A DNA stretch of 64,000 nt from Planctomycetota bacterium. GTDB taxonomy: Bacteria; Planctomycetota; GCA-2746535. The stretch is taken from assembly GCA_002746535.1 (NCBI GenBank), contig NVWA01000014.1, positions 96,156-160,155 on the forward strand. Reading direction: 5' to 3'. The notes below the pieces were generated by a model that searched no databases, was not told the DNA's origin, and saw only the letters and a program-made list of their open reading frames with translations. Shown here in pieces: positions 45,830 to 55,956 of the stretch (the stretch's first letter is position 1; each line of letters opens with the position of its first letter). A program made the position numbers and the translations under genes.

Positions 45830-46978
45830 ATGTCATTAAATACTTCGCAAGATAAAATAGCTATTCATTTTGTTCACGCTGCCCCTACGCCGCATAACAA
45901 TTATTTGCTAGATGCTCTTGCAAATGAATCAAATGTAATGTTATATCGCCATTATATTTTTTCTCCATCCATGGTTCCAGGCAGACCTTGGAAGAAAATG
46001 GGTGCAGGTGAATCGCAAAAAGAAAAAATTCGATATAATGTAAATAAGTATTTTGACGTTGGCCTTTTGAAATTAGCCTTGTTTGATAGATCAAGTGTCT
46101 TTTTTATTGTTGGTTGGGATTACCCAATACTTGTTCTTCTTTTGGTAATGATAGGGTTGCGCAAAAGACCATTGTTAGTATGGGATGATGGGCCAACAGA
46201 AGAATCTCTTTCAAAAATTAATAAATGGTGGCAACCCAAACAATTAATTAAAAGTTTCTTAATCTTTTTAATAAATCGTGGCCGAAGTAAATATTTTTAT
46301 ACAGGACAATTAAACAAAGTAGGCTTTATAAGACTCGGAATAAAAGAAAATAAACTAGAACAACTTCCATTTTTTGTAAAGCCAGGTGTTAAAATAGAAA
46401 ATATCAGAACCAAGCACAATTGTTTGTCATCTAAAGTGTTATTGCTTGCTGGTGGCAGATTAGCTAAAGATAAAGGCTATGATGTACTTTTGGAGAGCAT
46501 TTCATTATTACCATTTGACTTAAAATCAAAATTCAAATTAGTTTTGATAGGTTCTGGCCCAGATAAAGATTTGTTGAATTCTCTCGTACAAACATTAAAT
46601 TTAACTGAATTGGTAGATTTTGTTGACTGGGCTGAACAGGACTTGTTTGCATCTTATATTCATACTTGTGATATTTTTGTTGCTCCTGCACGTTTAGATC
46701 GTTTTCCAACTACAATTGTTGCGGCAATGCAAGCTTCAGTTGCGATCATTGCAACTGATAAGGTCGGTTCGGCAGTAGAGTTTCTAGCGAATGGTAAAAC
46801 CGGATTCGTGATACCATCTAATGACCCCCAAGCTCTTGCGAATAGCATTGAAACTCTCATCCGAAATTCTGATTTACGTAAAGAATTTGGAGAATCAGCT
46901 TACTCGACTATTAATGAATGGCCATTAGAACGAGGTGTTAAATTAATTTTAGATTCTGCTAAATTATGTTTAAAATAG
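45830..46978 (+). CDS. Family 4 glycosyltransferase
   Basis: A 382-residue GT-B protein: LLLAGGRLAKDKGYDVLLES marks the start of the donor domain, VLIGSGPDKDLL follows, and DRFPTTIVAAMQASVAIIATDKVGS is the family 4 E-x7-E region, here with Asp in place of the first Glu. The N-terminal half includes a hydrophobic helix that could associate with the membrane. It should transfer a sugar from a nucleotide donor at the inner membrane. Confidence 0.88.
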   Translation: MSLNTSQDKIAIHFVHAAPTPHNNYLLDALANESNVMLYRHYIFSPSMVPGRPWKKMGAGESQKEKIRYNVNKYFDVGLLKLALFDRSSVFFIVGWDYPILVLLLVMIGLRKRPLLVWDDGPTEESLSKINKWWQPKQLIKSFLIFLINRGRSKYFYTGQLNKVGFIRLGIKENKLEQLPFFVKPGVKIENIRTKHNCLSSKVLLLAGGRLAKDKGYDVLLESISLLPFDLKSKFKLVLIGSGPDKDLLNSLVQTLNLTELVDFVDWAEQDLFASYIHTCDIFVAPARLDRFPTTIVAAMQASVAIIATDKVGSAVEFLANGKTGFVIPSNDPQALANSIETLIRNSDLRKEFGESAYSTINEWPLERGVKLILDSAKLCLK

Positions 46979-47039
46979 AATCAATATGGTTAAGTAATAA
47001 TATGAATTTTAAAAATAATATAAATCTGGATTGTAATTA

Positions 47040-48911
47040 ATGTGTGGCATTATTGGTATATTAAATAAGACACCCTTGCAAGATCGGTCTTGGCTTTCAA
47101 AAGGTCGCGATACAATGACTCATCGTGGTCCAGATTCTTCCGGTGAGTGGTGGTCAAAGGATGGTCGAGTAGGTTTAGGCCATCGTCGACTTTCTATTAT
47201 TGACCTTTCTCCATCTGGTCATCAACCTATGCAAGATGCTAAAAATGAACTTTGCATCGTATTTAATGGTGAAATATATAATTACATCGAAATCCGCAAT
47301 AAATTAATATCAAAAGGGCATCAATTTAAATCGAAAAGTGATACCGAAGTAATTTTAGAAGGATACTTAGAATGGGGGATTGATTGTATTTCTAAATTTA
47401 ATGGAATGTTCGCTTTTGCCTTATTTGATTCTCGTAATAAGACCTTATTAATAGCGAGAGACCGTGCTGGAGAAAAGCCATTATTTTATTCCTTAGAAAA
47501 CAATTCACTTTGTTTTTCATCTGAACTCAAAGGGTTGATGTCAAACCCAAATTTTAATAGATATTTAGATCATGAAGCATTTGATTGCTATTTATCAATG
47601 GGCTTTGTTCCCGGAGAGCTTTGTCTTTTAAAAGGAGTTAAAAAGTTACCGCCTGCACATGCATTAATTTACGATCTAAATAATGGCCAAAGTAAAGTTT
47701 GGTGTTATTGGGAGTTACCTGAGCTTGATGAGAGTGTAAATATAAATCAAAACGTTGAATCAGATTTGTTAGAGGAATTAGAGCAGCTATTGGAGGATTC
47801 CGTAAAACGACAACTTGTTGCAGATGTTCCAGTTGGAATATTATTGAGTGGTGGGGTTGATTCGAGTTTGATTACGGCTATGGCTACTAGAGCGACACCA
47901 AACGTAAAGACCTTTACGGTTTGTTTCCCAAATTATGGCAAATTTGATGAATCGGAACATGCCCGTTTGATTGCAAAACATTTTAAAACCGAGCATATTG
48001 AATTACAAGCATCCGAGATATCCGTTGATTTACTTCCAATGCTTGCAAAGCAATTTGATGAGCCAATGGTAGATTCATCAATGATACCTATGCACCTTGT
48101 AAGTCAGTTAGTTCGCAAACATTGTAAGGTTGCATTAGGAGGGGATGGGGGAGACGAATTATTTGGAGGTTATGGCCATTACAGCAGATTGCTTTGGTTG
48201 CAAAAAAAATTGGGATGGATGCCAGAAGGATTTCGTAAAATAATTGCTAAAAGCTCTTCTTTTTTATTACCAATAGGATTCAAAGGTCGTAATTGGTTAC
48301 AAAGTCTTAATACAGACTTCAAAAGTGAGTTGCCATTAATTGCCAATTATTTTGATAATAAGACTCGAAAGCGATTGATGTGTGACCAGTCAAATTGGAA
48401 ATTAGTTGCCGAAGACATTAGAAATGGCAGTATACCTAAAAATGAGGATTTATTGCAACGTAGCACAAGAGTTGATTTTGAAAACTATTTAGTTAATGAC
48501 ATTTTAGTGAAAGTTGATCGAGCTAGCATGTTGAATTCATTAGAAATTCGAGCACCATTTCTTGATTATCGATTAATTGAATTTGCTTTTAAAAAAGTTC
48601 CTTCACATTTAAAATCTACAATAGACCAAAGAAAAATACTTTTAAAGAAACTTACTTCTAAAATTTTGCCTGCAAATTTTGATCAAAGTAGAAAGCAAGG
48701 GTTTTCAATTCCTTTGGCATCATGGTTGCAATCCGGCCCCTGGAAAAAGTATTTCCAAGAAATTTTATTAGATTCTAATAATTCTTTTTTTAATAGAAAT
48801 GAGGTTTCCAAATTATTAGAAGGGCAATCAAAAGGTAGGTCGAATAGTGAGAGATTGTTTTCTTTAGTTTTATTTGAACTTTGGCAAAAGGAATACAATG
48901 TTTCTTGGTGA
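47040..48911 (+). CDS. asnB: Glutamine-hydrolysing asparagine synthetase-like amidotransferase (copy 1)
   Basis: A 623-residue two-domain enzyme. The mature N-terminus is C2 of MCGIIGI, the nucleophile of the class II glutaminase domain; DTMTHRGPDSSGEW, GLGHRRLSIIDLS and VFNGEIYNY complete it. The C-terminal synthetase domain has the PP-loop LLSGGVDSSLI and the later VDRASMLNSLEIRAPFLD. In polysaccharide loci such proteins are thought to amidate uronic acids of the glycan rather than make asparagine. It has a paralogue at 51111, with two genes between them. Confidence 0.92.
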   Translation: MCGIIGILNKTPLQDRSWLSKGRDTMTHRGPDSSGEWWSKDGRVGLGHRRLSIIDLSPSGHQPMQDAKNELCIVFNGEIYNYIEIRNKLISKGHQFKSKSDTEVILEGYLEWGIDCISKFNGMFAFALFDSRNKTLLIARDRAGEKPLFYSLENNSLCFSSELKGLMSNPNFNRYLDHEAFDCYLSMGFVPGELCLLKGVKKLPPAHALIYDLNNGQSKVWCYWELPELDESVNINQNVESDLLEELEQLLEDSVKRQLVADVPVGILLSGGVDSSLITAMATRATPNVKTFTVCFPNYGKFDESEHARLIAKHFKTEHIELQASEISVDLLPMLAKQFDEPMVDSSMIPMHLVSQLVRKHCKVALGGDGGDELFGGYGHYSRLLWLQKKLGWMPEGFRKIIAKSSSFLLPIGFKGRNWLQSLNTDFKSELPLIANYFDNKTRKRLMCDQSNWKLVAEDIRNGSIPKNEDLLQRSTRVDFENYLVNDILVKVDRASMLNSLEIRAPFLDYRLIEFAFKKVPSHLKSTIDQRKILLKKLTSKILPANFDQSRKQGFSIPLASWLQSGPWKKYFQEILLDSNNSFFNRNEVSKLLEGQSKGRSNSERLFSLVLFELWQKEYNVSW

Positions 48912-48982
48912 TATATTAATTGAGTCAATGATTTTTAAGGAGCTTATCCAAGTTCGCGCCAAACTAATTATGAGAAATTATC

Positions 48983-49963
48983 ATGCAAATTAAATTATTA
49001 GAAATACTTAGATGTCCTAAGACAAATCAAAAGTTAAATATAAAGGATGCTGAATACATAGATAATCAAATCATTTCTGGCTTACTTGTTTCTGAGGATG
49101 GTAATAATCAGTATCCCATTCATAACTTTATTCCTCGTTTTGTGCCCGATTCAAACTATGCAGATAATTTCGGAATACAATGGAATATGTTTAGGAAAAC
49201 ACAACTAGACAGTAATTCGGGTCACCCCATTTCTTATGAACGATTTTGGGAAGCAACAGGTTGGCCTCAAGATAAAATGAAAGATCAATGGGTTTTGGAT
49301 GTAGGTTGTGGTGCTGGAAGATTTGCAGAAATTGCTTTGAATGCTGGTGCAATAGTTATTGCCTTAGATTATTCAAGCGCAGTTGATGCTTGTTTTGAAA
49401 ACTTAAAACATCATAAGAATTTACATATTGTTCAAGGAGATATTTATTCATTGCCTTTTCAAAAGGAATTTTTTCCTTTTGTTTATTCGTTAGGTGTATT
49501 ACAGCACACACCAAATGTAACAAAATCATTTGAGTCATTACCGCCTTTAGTTAGTAATGGCGGTAAATTATGCATAGATGTATATTGGAAAAGATTTAGA
49601 ACAATGTTGCATGGTAAATATGTAATAAGACCATTTGCAAGATGTATTTCACAGAAGTTATTATTCAAGATTCTCAAAAAAACAGTTCCAACATTGCTTC
49701 AGATCAGTCAGCTACTAGGGCGAATACCTAAGTTAGGTAAAATATTAAAACGTTTAATACCAATTGCTGACTACACTGGCGTTTTTCCTCTTAGTGACAA
49801 ACAATTAAAAGAGTGGGCATTGCTAGATACTTTTGATAATTTATCCCCAAGATATGATAACCCCCAAAGCTTAATAACAGTTAGAAATTGGTTCCAACAA
49901 GCTGATTTTAAAAATATTGAAACTTTTCACTGTGGTCACCTAGTGGGACGAGGGAATAAGTAA
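48983..49963 (+). CDS. SAM-dependent methyltransferase with Trm112-like N-terminus
   Basis: A 326-residue protein. The first ~60 residues (LLEILRCPKTNQKL, then NQYPIHNFIPRFVP) resemble the small Trm112/YcaR zinc-ribbon-like domain, with some zinc cysteines missing. The class I SAM domain follows: WVLDVGCGAGRFAEIAL, ALDYSSAV, and SLGVLQHTPN. Such proteins are common in O-antigen loci and probably O-methylate a sugar. It is flanked by asnB copy 1 and a family 4 glycosyltransferase. Confidence 0.85.
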   Translation: MQIKLLEILRCPKTNQKLNIKDAEYIDNQIISGLLVSEDGNNQYPIHNFIPRFVPDSNYADNFGIQWNMFRKTQLDSNSGHPISYERFWEATGWPQDKMKDQWVLDVGCGAGRFAEIALNAGAIVIALDYSSAVDACFENLKHHKNLHIVQGDIYSLPFQKEFFPFVYSLGVLQHTPNVTKSFESLPPLVSNGGKLCIDVYWKRFRTMLHGKYVIRPFARCISQKLLFKILKKTVPTLLQISQLLGRIPKLGKILKRLIPIADYTGVFPLSDKQLKEWALLDTFDNLSPRYDNPQSLITVRNWFQQADFKNIETFHCGHLVGRGNK

Positions 49964-49965
49964 GT

Positions 49966-51126
49966 ATGATTTTAGGTATAGATGCCTCGAATTTAAGAGA
50001 TGGAGGTGGTGTTACCCATTTAATTGAATTTTTAAATGGAATGAATTCGCTGGTAAATGAATTTTCACGGGTATATATTTGGGGTGGTAAATCAACTCTT
50101 AATCGTTTAACAGATAGGTCATGGCTATCAAAAGTTCATTTGCCTATATTAGATAAAAAACTTCCATTTAGAATATTTTGGCAAAAGTTTAGATTATCAA
50201 AATTAGCTAAAGAAGTTCATTGCGAGGTACTTTTTATTCCAGGTAGTTTATATTTAGGTAATTTTAAACCTGTAGTAACGATGAGTCGTAATATGTTACC
50301 ATTTGAGTTGACCGAGTTGAAACGCTATGGATTGAGTTCTGTATCGATTAGGCTTTTATTCTTACGTTGGATGCAAACATATTCTTTTAAACGAGTCGAT
50401 GGTTTGATTTTTTTGAGTCAATATGCTTGCGGTTCAGTTATTAGAGTAACGGGAAAAATCAGTGGAAAAACTTGCACAATACCGCATGGTCTTAATCCTC
50501 GTTTTCTTCAAGCTCCAAAAAAACAATCATCAATTAATGAATACTCTGAAGAAAAACCATTTCGTATTTTATATGTGTCTATTATTGATTACTATAAACA
50601 CCAATGGAAGGTAGTAGAAGCAGTGTCTTTATTACGCGAAAAAGGGTTTCCTGTTGAATTAGAGTTAGTCGGACCTTCATACCCACCAGCCCTTAAACGT
50701 GTAAAGAAAGCGAAATTGAAATCGAATGACAATGGAACCTGGGTGCATTATCATGGTTCTATTCCATTTGAGGAACTCCATCTAATTTATCTGCAAGCTG
50801 AATTAGGGCTATTTGCTTCAAGTTGTGAGAATATGCCAAATATTTTATTAGAAACAATGGCTTCAGGATTGCCAATTGCTTGTTCGAATAGAGGACCAAT
50901 GCCTGAAGTTTTAGGGGAAACGGGAGTATATTTTGATCCTGAAAAATCACTAGATATAGCTCGCGCTATACAAGAATTAATAGATTCACCTCAATTGCGA
51001 GAAGACTTGGCACATGCAAGTTATAAGCGAGCTCAGCAATTTTCTTGGCAACGTTGTGCAAATGAAACATTTGGGTTTTTGAAAGATGTAAATTCGCAAA
51101 AGGATTCAACATGTGCGGTATTATAG
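49966..51126 (+). CDS. Family 4 glycosyltransferase
   Basis: A 386-residue GT-B protein: IDASNLRDGGGVTHLIEFL, KTCTIPHGLNPRFL, LYVSIIDYYKHQWKVVEAV, and SSCENMPNILLETMASGLPIA, the family 4 E-x7-E donor-binding motif, followed by GVYFDPEKS. Its start is two bases after the methyltransferase stop, and it overlaps the second asnB by 16 bases. It should transfer a sugar to the lipid-linked intermediate. Confidence 0.92.
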   Translation: MILGIDASNLRDGGGVTHLIEFLNGMNSLVNEFSRVYIWGGKSTLNRLTDRSWLSKVHLPILDKKLPFRIFWQKFRLSKLAKEVHCEVLFIPGSLYLGNFKPVVTMSRNMLPFELTELKRYGLSSVSIRLLFLRWMQTYSFKRVDGLIFLSQYACGSVIRVTGKISGKTCTIPHGLNPRFLQAPKKQSSINEYSEEKPFRILYVSIIDYYKHQWKVVEAVSLLREKGFPVELELVGPSYPPALKRVKKAKLKSNDNGTWVHYHGSIPFEELHLIYLQAELGLFASSCENMPNILLETMASGLPIACSNRGPMPEVLGETGVYFDPEKSLDIARAIQELIDSPQLREDLAHASYKRAQQFSWQRCANETFGFLKDVNSQKDSTCAVL

Positions 51127-53000
51127 GTATCTTTGGTGAAAATCTTGATCGATTAGCGTCAGCAAATAAGATGTTGGAGCATCGTGGTCCAGATGATTTC
51201 GGGATTTTTATAGATTCAAAAGCAAGAATTGGTTTAGGTCATCGTCGCTTATCTATAATAGACTTATCTATGCTTGGACACCAACCTATGCATAGTGAAG
51301 ATGGAAGTGTTGTGATTGTATTTAATGGCGAAATCTATAACTATAAAGAATTGCGCACTAAATTAGTATCAAAAGGAGTTAGCTTTAGAGGCAATTCAGA
51401 TACTGAGGTTCTGGTCAATTTATATTTATCAGAAGGTGAAAGTTTTATTTCTCGTTTAAATGGTATTTTTACCTTTGCTTTATGGGATAGTAGTAAAAAC
51501 TCTTTATTGATAGCTCGTGATTCCTTTGGAGTAAAGCCACTTTATTATTCAAATCAAGCAGGACAATTTGCTTTTGCCAGTGAAATAAAAGCATTATTAC
51601 ATCTGATTCCAGCAGCAAGAGATCTCGATATCGCCGCTTTACATCGTTACATTAGTTTTTTATGGTGTCCAGGTAAAGGCACGCCGCTAAAAAATGTGAA
51701 AAAGCTAATGCCAGGTGAAGCAATGTGGGTCAAAAACGGAATCATTGAACGAAATTGGAATTGGTACAAATTACCGGTATTTCGTGGTATCACGGCAGAT
51801 CTTGATGAAAAGTCGGCATTGATTAATTCTGAATCGCTTTTGCGCCAGGCAGTGCAACGCCAAATGGTTTCTGATGTTCCTGTTGGAGCTTTTTTATCTG
51901 GTGGATTAGATTCAAGCTCTATTGTTTCTTTCGCTAGAGAAATCAATCCCAATATGCAATGTTTTACAATTGAATCTTTAGGTGGTGCAGAAGAAGGTGT
52001 CACTGATGACTTACCCTATGCAAGAAAAGTAGCAAAACATTTAAATGTGCCATTAGAAGTTGTTTCAATTGATGCCAACCGAATGGCTGGTGATTTAGAA
52101 TTCATGGTGAAGCAGCTAGATGAGCCATTGGCTGATTTAGCGCCATTAAATGTTTTTTATATTAGTCAGATGTCTAGTCAGCTAGGAATAAAAGTGTTGC
52201 TATCGGGAACAGGTGGGGATGACTTTTTTACTGGATATAGACGACATAGGGCAATACAAGCAGAACGTTATTGGAGGTGGATGCCTCGATCGATTAGAAG
52301 AGGTCTTTCAACTTTTTCTCGTAATTTAAATCATAAAAAAGCATTTAATCGTCGACTATCTAAGCTCTTTAGTGGTGCTGATATGGAAGGCGACAGCCGA
52401 ATAATTGAATATTTTAAATGGATTCGTGAATCAGATTTAATGTCACTTTACACAAATGAAGCTCGATGCTCTGTAGGTACTGAATTGGCTGGTGCACCTA
52501 TGCTAGATTTCTTAAAACCTTTCCCCAAGAGTACTGTAGGATTAGATCGAATGCTAGCATTAGAACAACGATTTTTTCTACCTGACCATAATTTCACCTA
52601 CACTGATAAAATGTCGATGGCTATGGGTGTTGAAGTAAGAGTCCCATTTTTAGACAATGATTTGGTTGATTTTTCAGCTAGAATCCCACTTGGTTTAAAG
52701 CAACGAGGTGCAGAGGGCAAATGGGTATTAAAGAAAATGATGGAAAAGTATTTACCAAAAGATGTAGTGTATCGTCCTAAAAGTGGCTTTGGTGCTCCAC
52801 TAAGGCGTTGGATACGACATGATCTAAGAGAGTTGCTGGGCGATTTACTTTCAACAGAAAGTCTTCGTCGCCGAGGCATATTTGAACCTGAAGCAATTCA
52901 TAGATTAATTAAAGCAAATGATTCAGGTAAGGTAGATGCTAGTTATACATTGCTATCGTTACTTTGCATTGAAATTTGGTGCAGGAGTTACTTGAACTGA
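51111..53000 (+). CDS. asnB: Glutamine-hydrolysing asparagine synthetase-like amidotransferase (copy 2)
   Basis: A 629-residue paralogue of the gene at 47040, again with C2 in MCGIIGI, HRGPDDFGIF, GLGHRRLSIIDLS, VFNGEIYNY and the PP-loop FLSGGLDSSSIV, then MSMAMGVEVRVPFLD. It overlaps the upstream glycosyltransferase by 16 bases and touches the downstream methyltransferase (TGATG). The two copies differ across their length, so they look like old paralogues or separate acquisitions with distinct acceptors, not a recent duplication. Confidence 0.92.
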   Translation: MCGIIGIFGENLDRLASANKMLEHRGPDDFGIFIDSKARIGLGHRRLSIIDLSMLGHQPMHSEDGSVVIVFNGEIYNYKELRTKLVSKGVSFRGNSDTEVLVNLYLSEGESFISRLNGIFTFALWDSSKNSLLIARDSFGVKPLYYSNQAGQFAFASEIKALLHLIPAARDLDIAALHRYISFLWCPGKGTPLKNVKKLMPGEAMWVKNGIIERNWNWYKLPVFRGITADLDEKSALINSESLLRQAVQRQMVSDVPVGAFLSGGLDSSSIVSFAREINPNMQCFTIESLGGAEEGVTDDLPYARKVAKHLNVPLEVVSIDANRMAGDLEFMVKQLDEPLADLAPLNVFYISQMSSQLGIKVLLSGTGGDDFFTGYRRHRAIQAERYWRWMPRSIRRGLSTFSRNLNHKKAFNRRLSKLFSGADMEGDSRIIEYFKWIRESDLMSLYTNEARCSVGTELAGAPMLDFLKPFPKSTVGLDRMLALEQRFFLPDHNFTYTDKMSMAMGVEVRVPFLDNDLVDFSARIPLGLKQRGAEGKWVLKKMMEKYLPKDVVYRPKSGFGAPLRRWIRHDLRELLGDLLSTESLRRRGIFEPEAIHRLIKANDSGKVDASYTLLSLLCIEIWCRSYLN

Positions 53001-53830
53001 TGGAAACAAATTCGATAAATATGGATAACAAAAAACAAGAAGTTTATGAATTTTGGAATCAAGCTTCCTGTGGGGAATCATTGTATCTTTCTGAGTCTGA
53101 TAAAAATGGTTATATCGCACAATCCAATTCACGTTATAGCTTGGAAGGGGAGTTGATATTTAGTATAGCTCATTTTGACCAAGTAAAAGGGCTAAAAGTT
53201 CTTGAAGTGGGTGTAGGTTTAGGTGCAGATCATCAAAAATTTGCAGAATCAGGAGCTGAGCTTTTCGGGATAGACCTAACAGAGCGAGCTGTTGATTATA
53301 CTAAAAAAAGATTAGAAATATTTGACTTGAAATCTAACTTATCTGTTGGTGATGCTGAAAATTTAAAATTTGAAAATGAAAGTTTTGACCAAGTTTACTC
53401 TTGGGGCGTTCTGCATCATAGCCCTGATACACCAAAGGCGATTTCTGAAGTATGGAGAGTACTTAAAAGTGGTGGGCTAGCTAGTATTATGGTTTATCAT
53501 AAGTGGAGTGTAATAGGATTAATTCTTTGGTTGCGCTATGCATTGTTTCGTTTAAAACCGTGGCTAACTCTCAGTCAAGTTTATGATCGTTATCTTGAAA
53601 GTCCGGGTACAAAAGCATATTCAATAGCTGAAGCCCAAAAACTTTTTTCTACATTCAGTGAAGTAAAAATAAAGACCAAATTAACACACGGTGATTTATT
53701 AGAGTCAAATGTTGGACAACGCCATCAAGGGTTGGCTTTATCATTTGCAAAAAAGCTTTGGCCAAGAACTTTGCTCAGGCTTTTATTGCCAAATTCTGGC
53801 CTTTTCATGTTAATTGAGGCAAGGAGGTAA
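53000..53830 (+). CDS. Class I SAM-dependent methyltransferase
   Basis: A 276-residue methyltransferase: VLEVGVGLGADHQKFAESGA, FGIDLTERAVD, VGDAENLKFENESFDQVYSW and VLHHSPDTPKA. I chose the ATG at 53000, which shares a base with the asnB stop (TGATG) and has GGAG at 52984-52987; an earlier in-frame TTG at 52976 would start within asnB. It probably methylates a sugar or a lipid-linked intermediate. A basic/hydrophobic stretch toward the C-terminus (VIGLILWLRYALFRLKPW) may dock to the membrane. Confidence 0.86.
   Translation: METNSINMDNKKQEVYEFWNQASCGESLYLSESDKNGYIAQSNSRYSLEGELIFSIAHFDQVKGLKVLEVGVGLGADHQKFAESGAELFGIDLTERAVDYTKKRLEIFDLKSNLSVGDAENLKFENESFDQVYSWGVLHHSPDTPKAISEVWRVLKSGGLASIMVYHKWSVIGLILWLRYALFRLKPWLTLSQVYDRYLESPGTKAYSIAEAQKLFSTFSEVKIKTKLTHGDLLESNVGQRHQGLALSFAKKLWPRTLLRLLLPNSGLFMLIEARR
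53821..53828 (+). promoter_or_regulatory. Full Shine-Dalgarno AAGGAGGT
   Basis: The octamer AAGGAGGT lies five bases ahead of TTG at 53834 and inside the end of the upstream methyltransferase gene. It is the strongest ribosome site I saw in the window and decides the TTG start of the bi-domain oxidoreductase. Confidence 0.8.
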
Positions 53831-53833
53831 ACT

Positions 53834-55954
53834 TTGAAGCAAATCTTACAAAATTTAAAATCGGGTAATACAGAAATAGCTAATGTTCCTTGCCCAGCAG
53901 TAGGGCATGGTAATGTTTTGATAGGTACGAGTTGTACTTTGATATCTGCTGGCACAGAGCGAATGTTAGTGGAATTTGGAAAAGCAGGTTGGATAGAAAA
54001 AGCACGTCAAAAACCAGATAAAGTACGAATGGTTATAGATAAAATTAAAACGGATGGATTGATACCTACATTAGAATCGGTTTTCAATAAATTAGGACAA
54101 CCTTTACCTTTAGGGTATTGTAATGTTGGTAAGGTATTAGAGGCCGGATCTGGAAATATAATTTTTAAAACAGGTGACCGAGTAGCTTCAAACGGTAAAC
54201 ACGCAGCTGCAGTGAATGTCCCCTTTAATTTGTGTGCTAAGATTCCCGATTCGGTGACGGATGATGAGGCTTCTTTTACTGTATTAGGTGCAATTGCTTT
54301 GCAAGGGATTAGGTTAGCGAAGCCATCATTAGGGGAGTGTGTAGTAGTTGCCGGACTTGGTTTAATAGGATTATTAACTGTTCAGTTGTTGATTGCTCAA
54401 GGTTGCAGAGTGATTGGATTAGATTTTGATAATAATAAATTAGCATTGGCAAAAAAATTTGGTGCTGAAGTAGTGAATCTGAATTTAGGGGAGGATCCCT
54501 TATTAGCTGTACAGTCCTTTTCTCGGGATCGTGGTTCTGATGTTGTCATAATAACAGCTTCGACAAATAGTAATGAACTTGTTCATCAAGCAGCATTAAT
54601 GTGTCGTAAAAGAGGTCGCATTATTTTAGTTGGTGTGACGGGATTAGAATTATCACGCTCAGATTTTTATGAGAAAGAGCTAACATTTCAAGTGTCATGT
54701 TCTTATGGCCCAGGGCGTTATGATCCAGTATATGAAGATAAGGGCATAGATTACCCTGTTGGTTTTGTGCGCTGGACAGCTCAAAGAAATTTTGAGGCTG
54801 TTTTAGATATGATGGCTACGGGTAGACTAGATGTTAAAAGTCTTATTTCACATCGATATGATATTAATGAAGCTGAAAAAGCATATGAGTTAATTAGTAG
54901 TTCTGAACAGTCTCTCGGAATATTACTTGATTATCAGAATGATGATAAATCTGACTCGTTGGTTCGGATGCAAACTGTCAAATTAAGTTCGACTTCAACC
55001 AAAGGAATTAAAACCAGTGAGCCTAATGTTGCATTTATTGGCTCAGGAAATTATGCTACAGCTGTTTTGATTCCTGCTTTCAAGGCTACTGGCGCTACAT
55101 TAAAAACAGTTGTTTCTCTGAATGGTGTTAGTGGTTTACATGCTGGTAGAAAATTTGGATTTGAATCAACAACTACTGACACAGAATCTGTTTTTAAAAG
55201 TGATGGTGTAAATACAATTGTAATTGCCACCAAGCACGATAGTCATGCAAATTTAGTTTGTGCAGCTTTAAACTCTGGTAAAAATGTTTTTGTGGAAAAG
55301 CCACTAGCATTAAAATTGAAAGAACTTGAAGAAATAGAAAATGCCACAAAAGTTAATAATACAATATTAATGGTTGGTTTTAATCGTAGGTTTGCACCTC
55401 AAATACAAAAAATAAAAGAATTGATAAGTACTGATTTAGGACCTAAAACATTTATACTAACTGTGAATGCAGGCTTAATACCACCCACTCATTGGACACA
55501 AGAGCGAGAAGTCGGCGGTGGAAGAATAATTGGCGAAGCATGTCATTTTATTGATTTACTTTTATTTCTTGCAGGTGCATCTCTAAAAGAGCATAATTCA
55601 ATGGTTATGAAATCATTAAGTGGTGATACGGTATCTATAAATTTAAAATTCTCAGATGGATCTATCGGTACGATTCATTATTTTGCTAATGGTAGTAAAT
55701 CTTTCCCCAAAGAAAGATTAGACGTATTTACAAACGGACGAGTTTTGCAATTAAACAATTATAGAAAACTAATAGGTTTTGGATGGCCGAATTTTAAAAA
55801 AATGAATTTATGGCGTCAGGACAAAGGTCAAAAGGCTTGTGCTTTAGCTTTTATTCAAGCCATTAAAAAAGGAGAAGATTCTCCAATTTCACTGAAAGAG
55901 CTTTTTGAATCAAGTCGAGTTAGTATTGAAGTGGCAGAAGAATTGGGTTATTAA
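53834..55954 (+). CDS. Bi-domain oxidoreductase (zinc alcohol dehydrogenase-like plus Gfo/Idh/MocA)
   Basis: A 706-residue fusion. Residues 1-~370 are an MDR/alcohol-dehydrogenase fold (GYCNVGKVLEAGSG, VVVAGLGLIGLLTVQLL, GADVV-like regions). Residues ~395-700 are a Gfo/Idh/MocA dehydrogenase (NVAFIGSGNYATAV, ATKHDSHANLVCAAL, VFVEKPLALKLKEL, GEACHFIDLLLF). This exact domain pair, next to a heparinase II/III-like gene, recurs in O-antigen and capsule loci of many Gram-negatives. It probably oxidises or reduces a sugar on a lipid carrier or nucleotide, but the reaction is not established. It starts at TTG after a full Shine-Dalgarno. Confidence 0.88.
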   Translation: MKQILQNLKSGNTEIANVPCPAVGHGNVLIGTSCTLISAGTERMLVEFGKAGWIEKARQKPDKVRMVIDKIKTDGLIPTLESVFNKLGQPLPLGYCNVGKVLEAGSGNIIFKTGDRVASNGKHAAAVNVPFNLCAKIPDSVTDDEASFTVLGAIALQGIRLAKPSLGECVVVAGLGLIGLLTVQLLIAQGCRVIGLDFDNNKLALAKKFGAEVVNLNLGEDPLLAVQSFSRDRGSDVVIITASTNSNELVHQAALMCRKRGRIILVGVTGLELSRSDFYEKELTFQVSCSYGPGRYDPVYEDKGIDYPVGFVRWTAQRNFEAVLDMMATGRLDVKSLISHRYDINEAEKAYELISSSEQSLGILLDYQNDDKSDSLVRMQTVKLSSTSTKGIKTSEPNVAFIGSGNYATAVLIPAFKATGATLKTVVSLNGVSGLHAGRKFGFESTTTDTESVFKSDGVNTIVIATKHDSHANLVCAALNSGKNVFVEKPLALKLKELEEIENATKVNNTILMVGFNRRFAPQIQKIKELISTDLGPKTFILTVNAGLIPPTHWTQEREVGGGRIIGEACHFIDLLLFLAGASLKEHNSMVMKSLSGDTVSINLKFSDGSIGTIHYFANGSKSFPKERLDVFTNGRVLQLNNYRKLIGFGWPNFKKMNLWRQDKGQKACALAFIQAIKKGEDSPISLKELFESSRVSIEVAEELGY

Positions 55955-55956
55955 AA

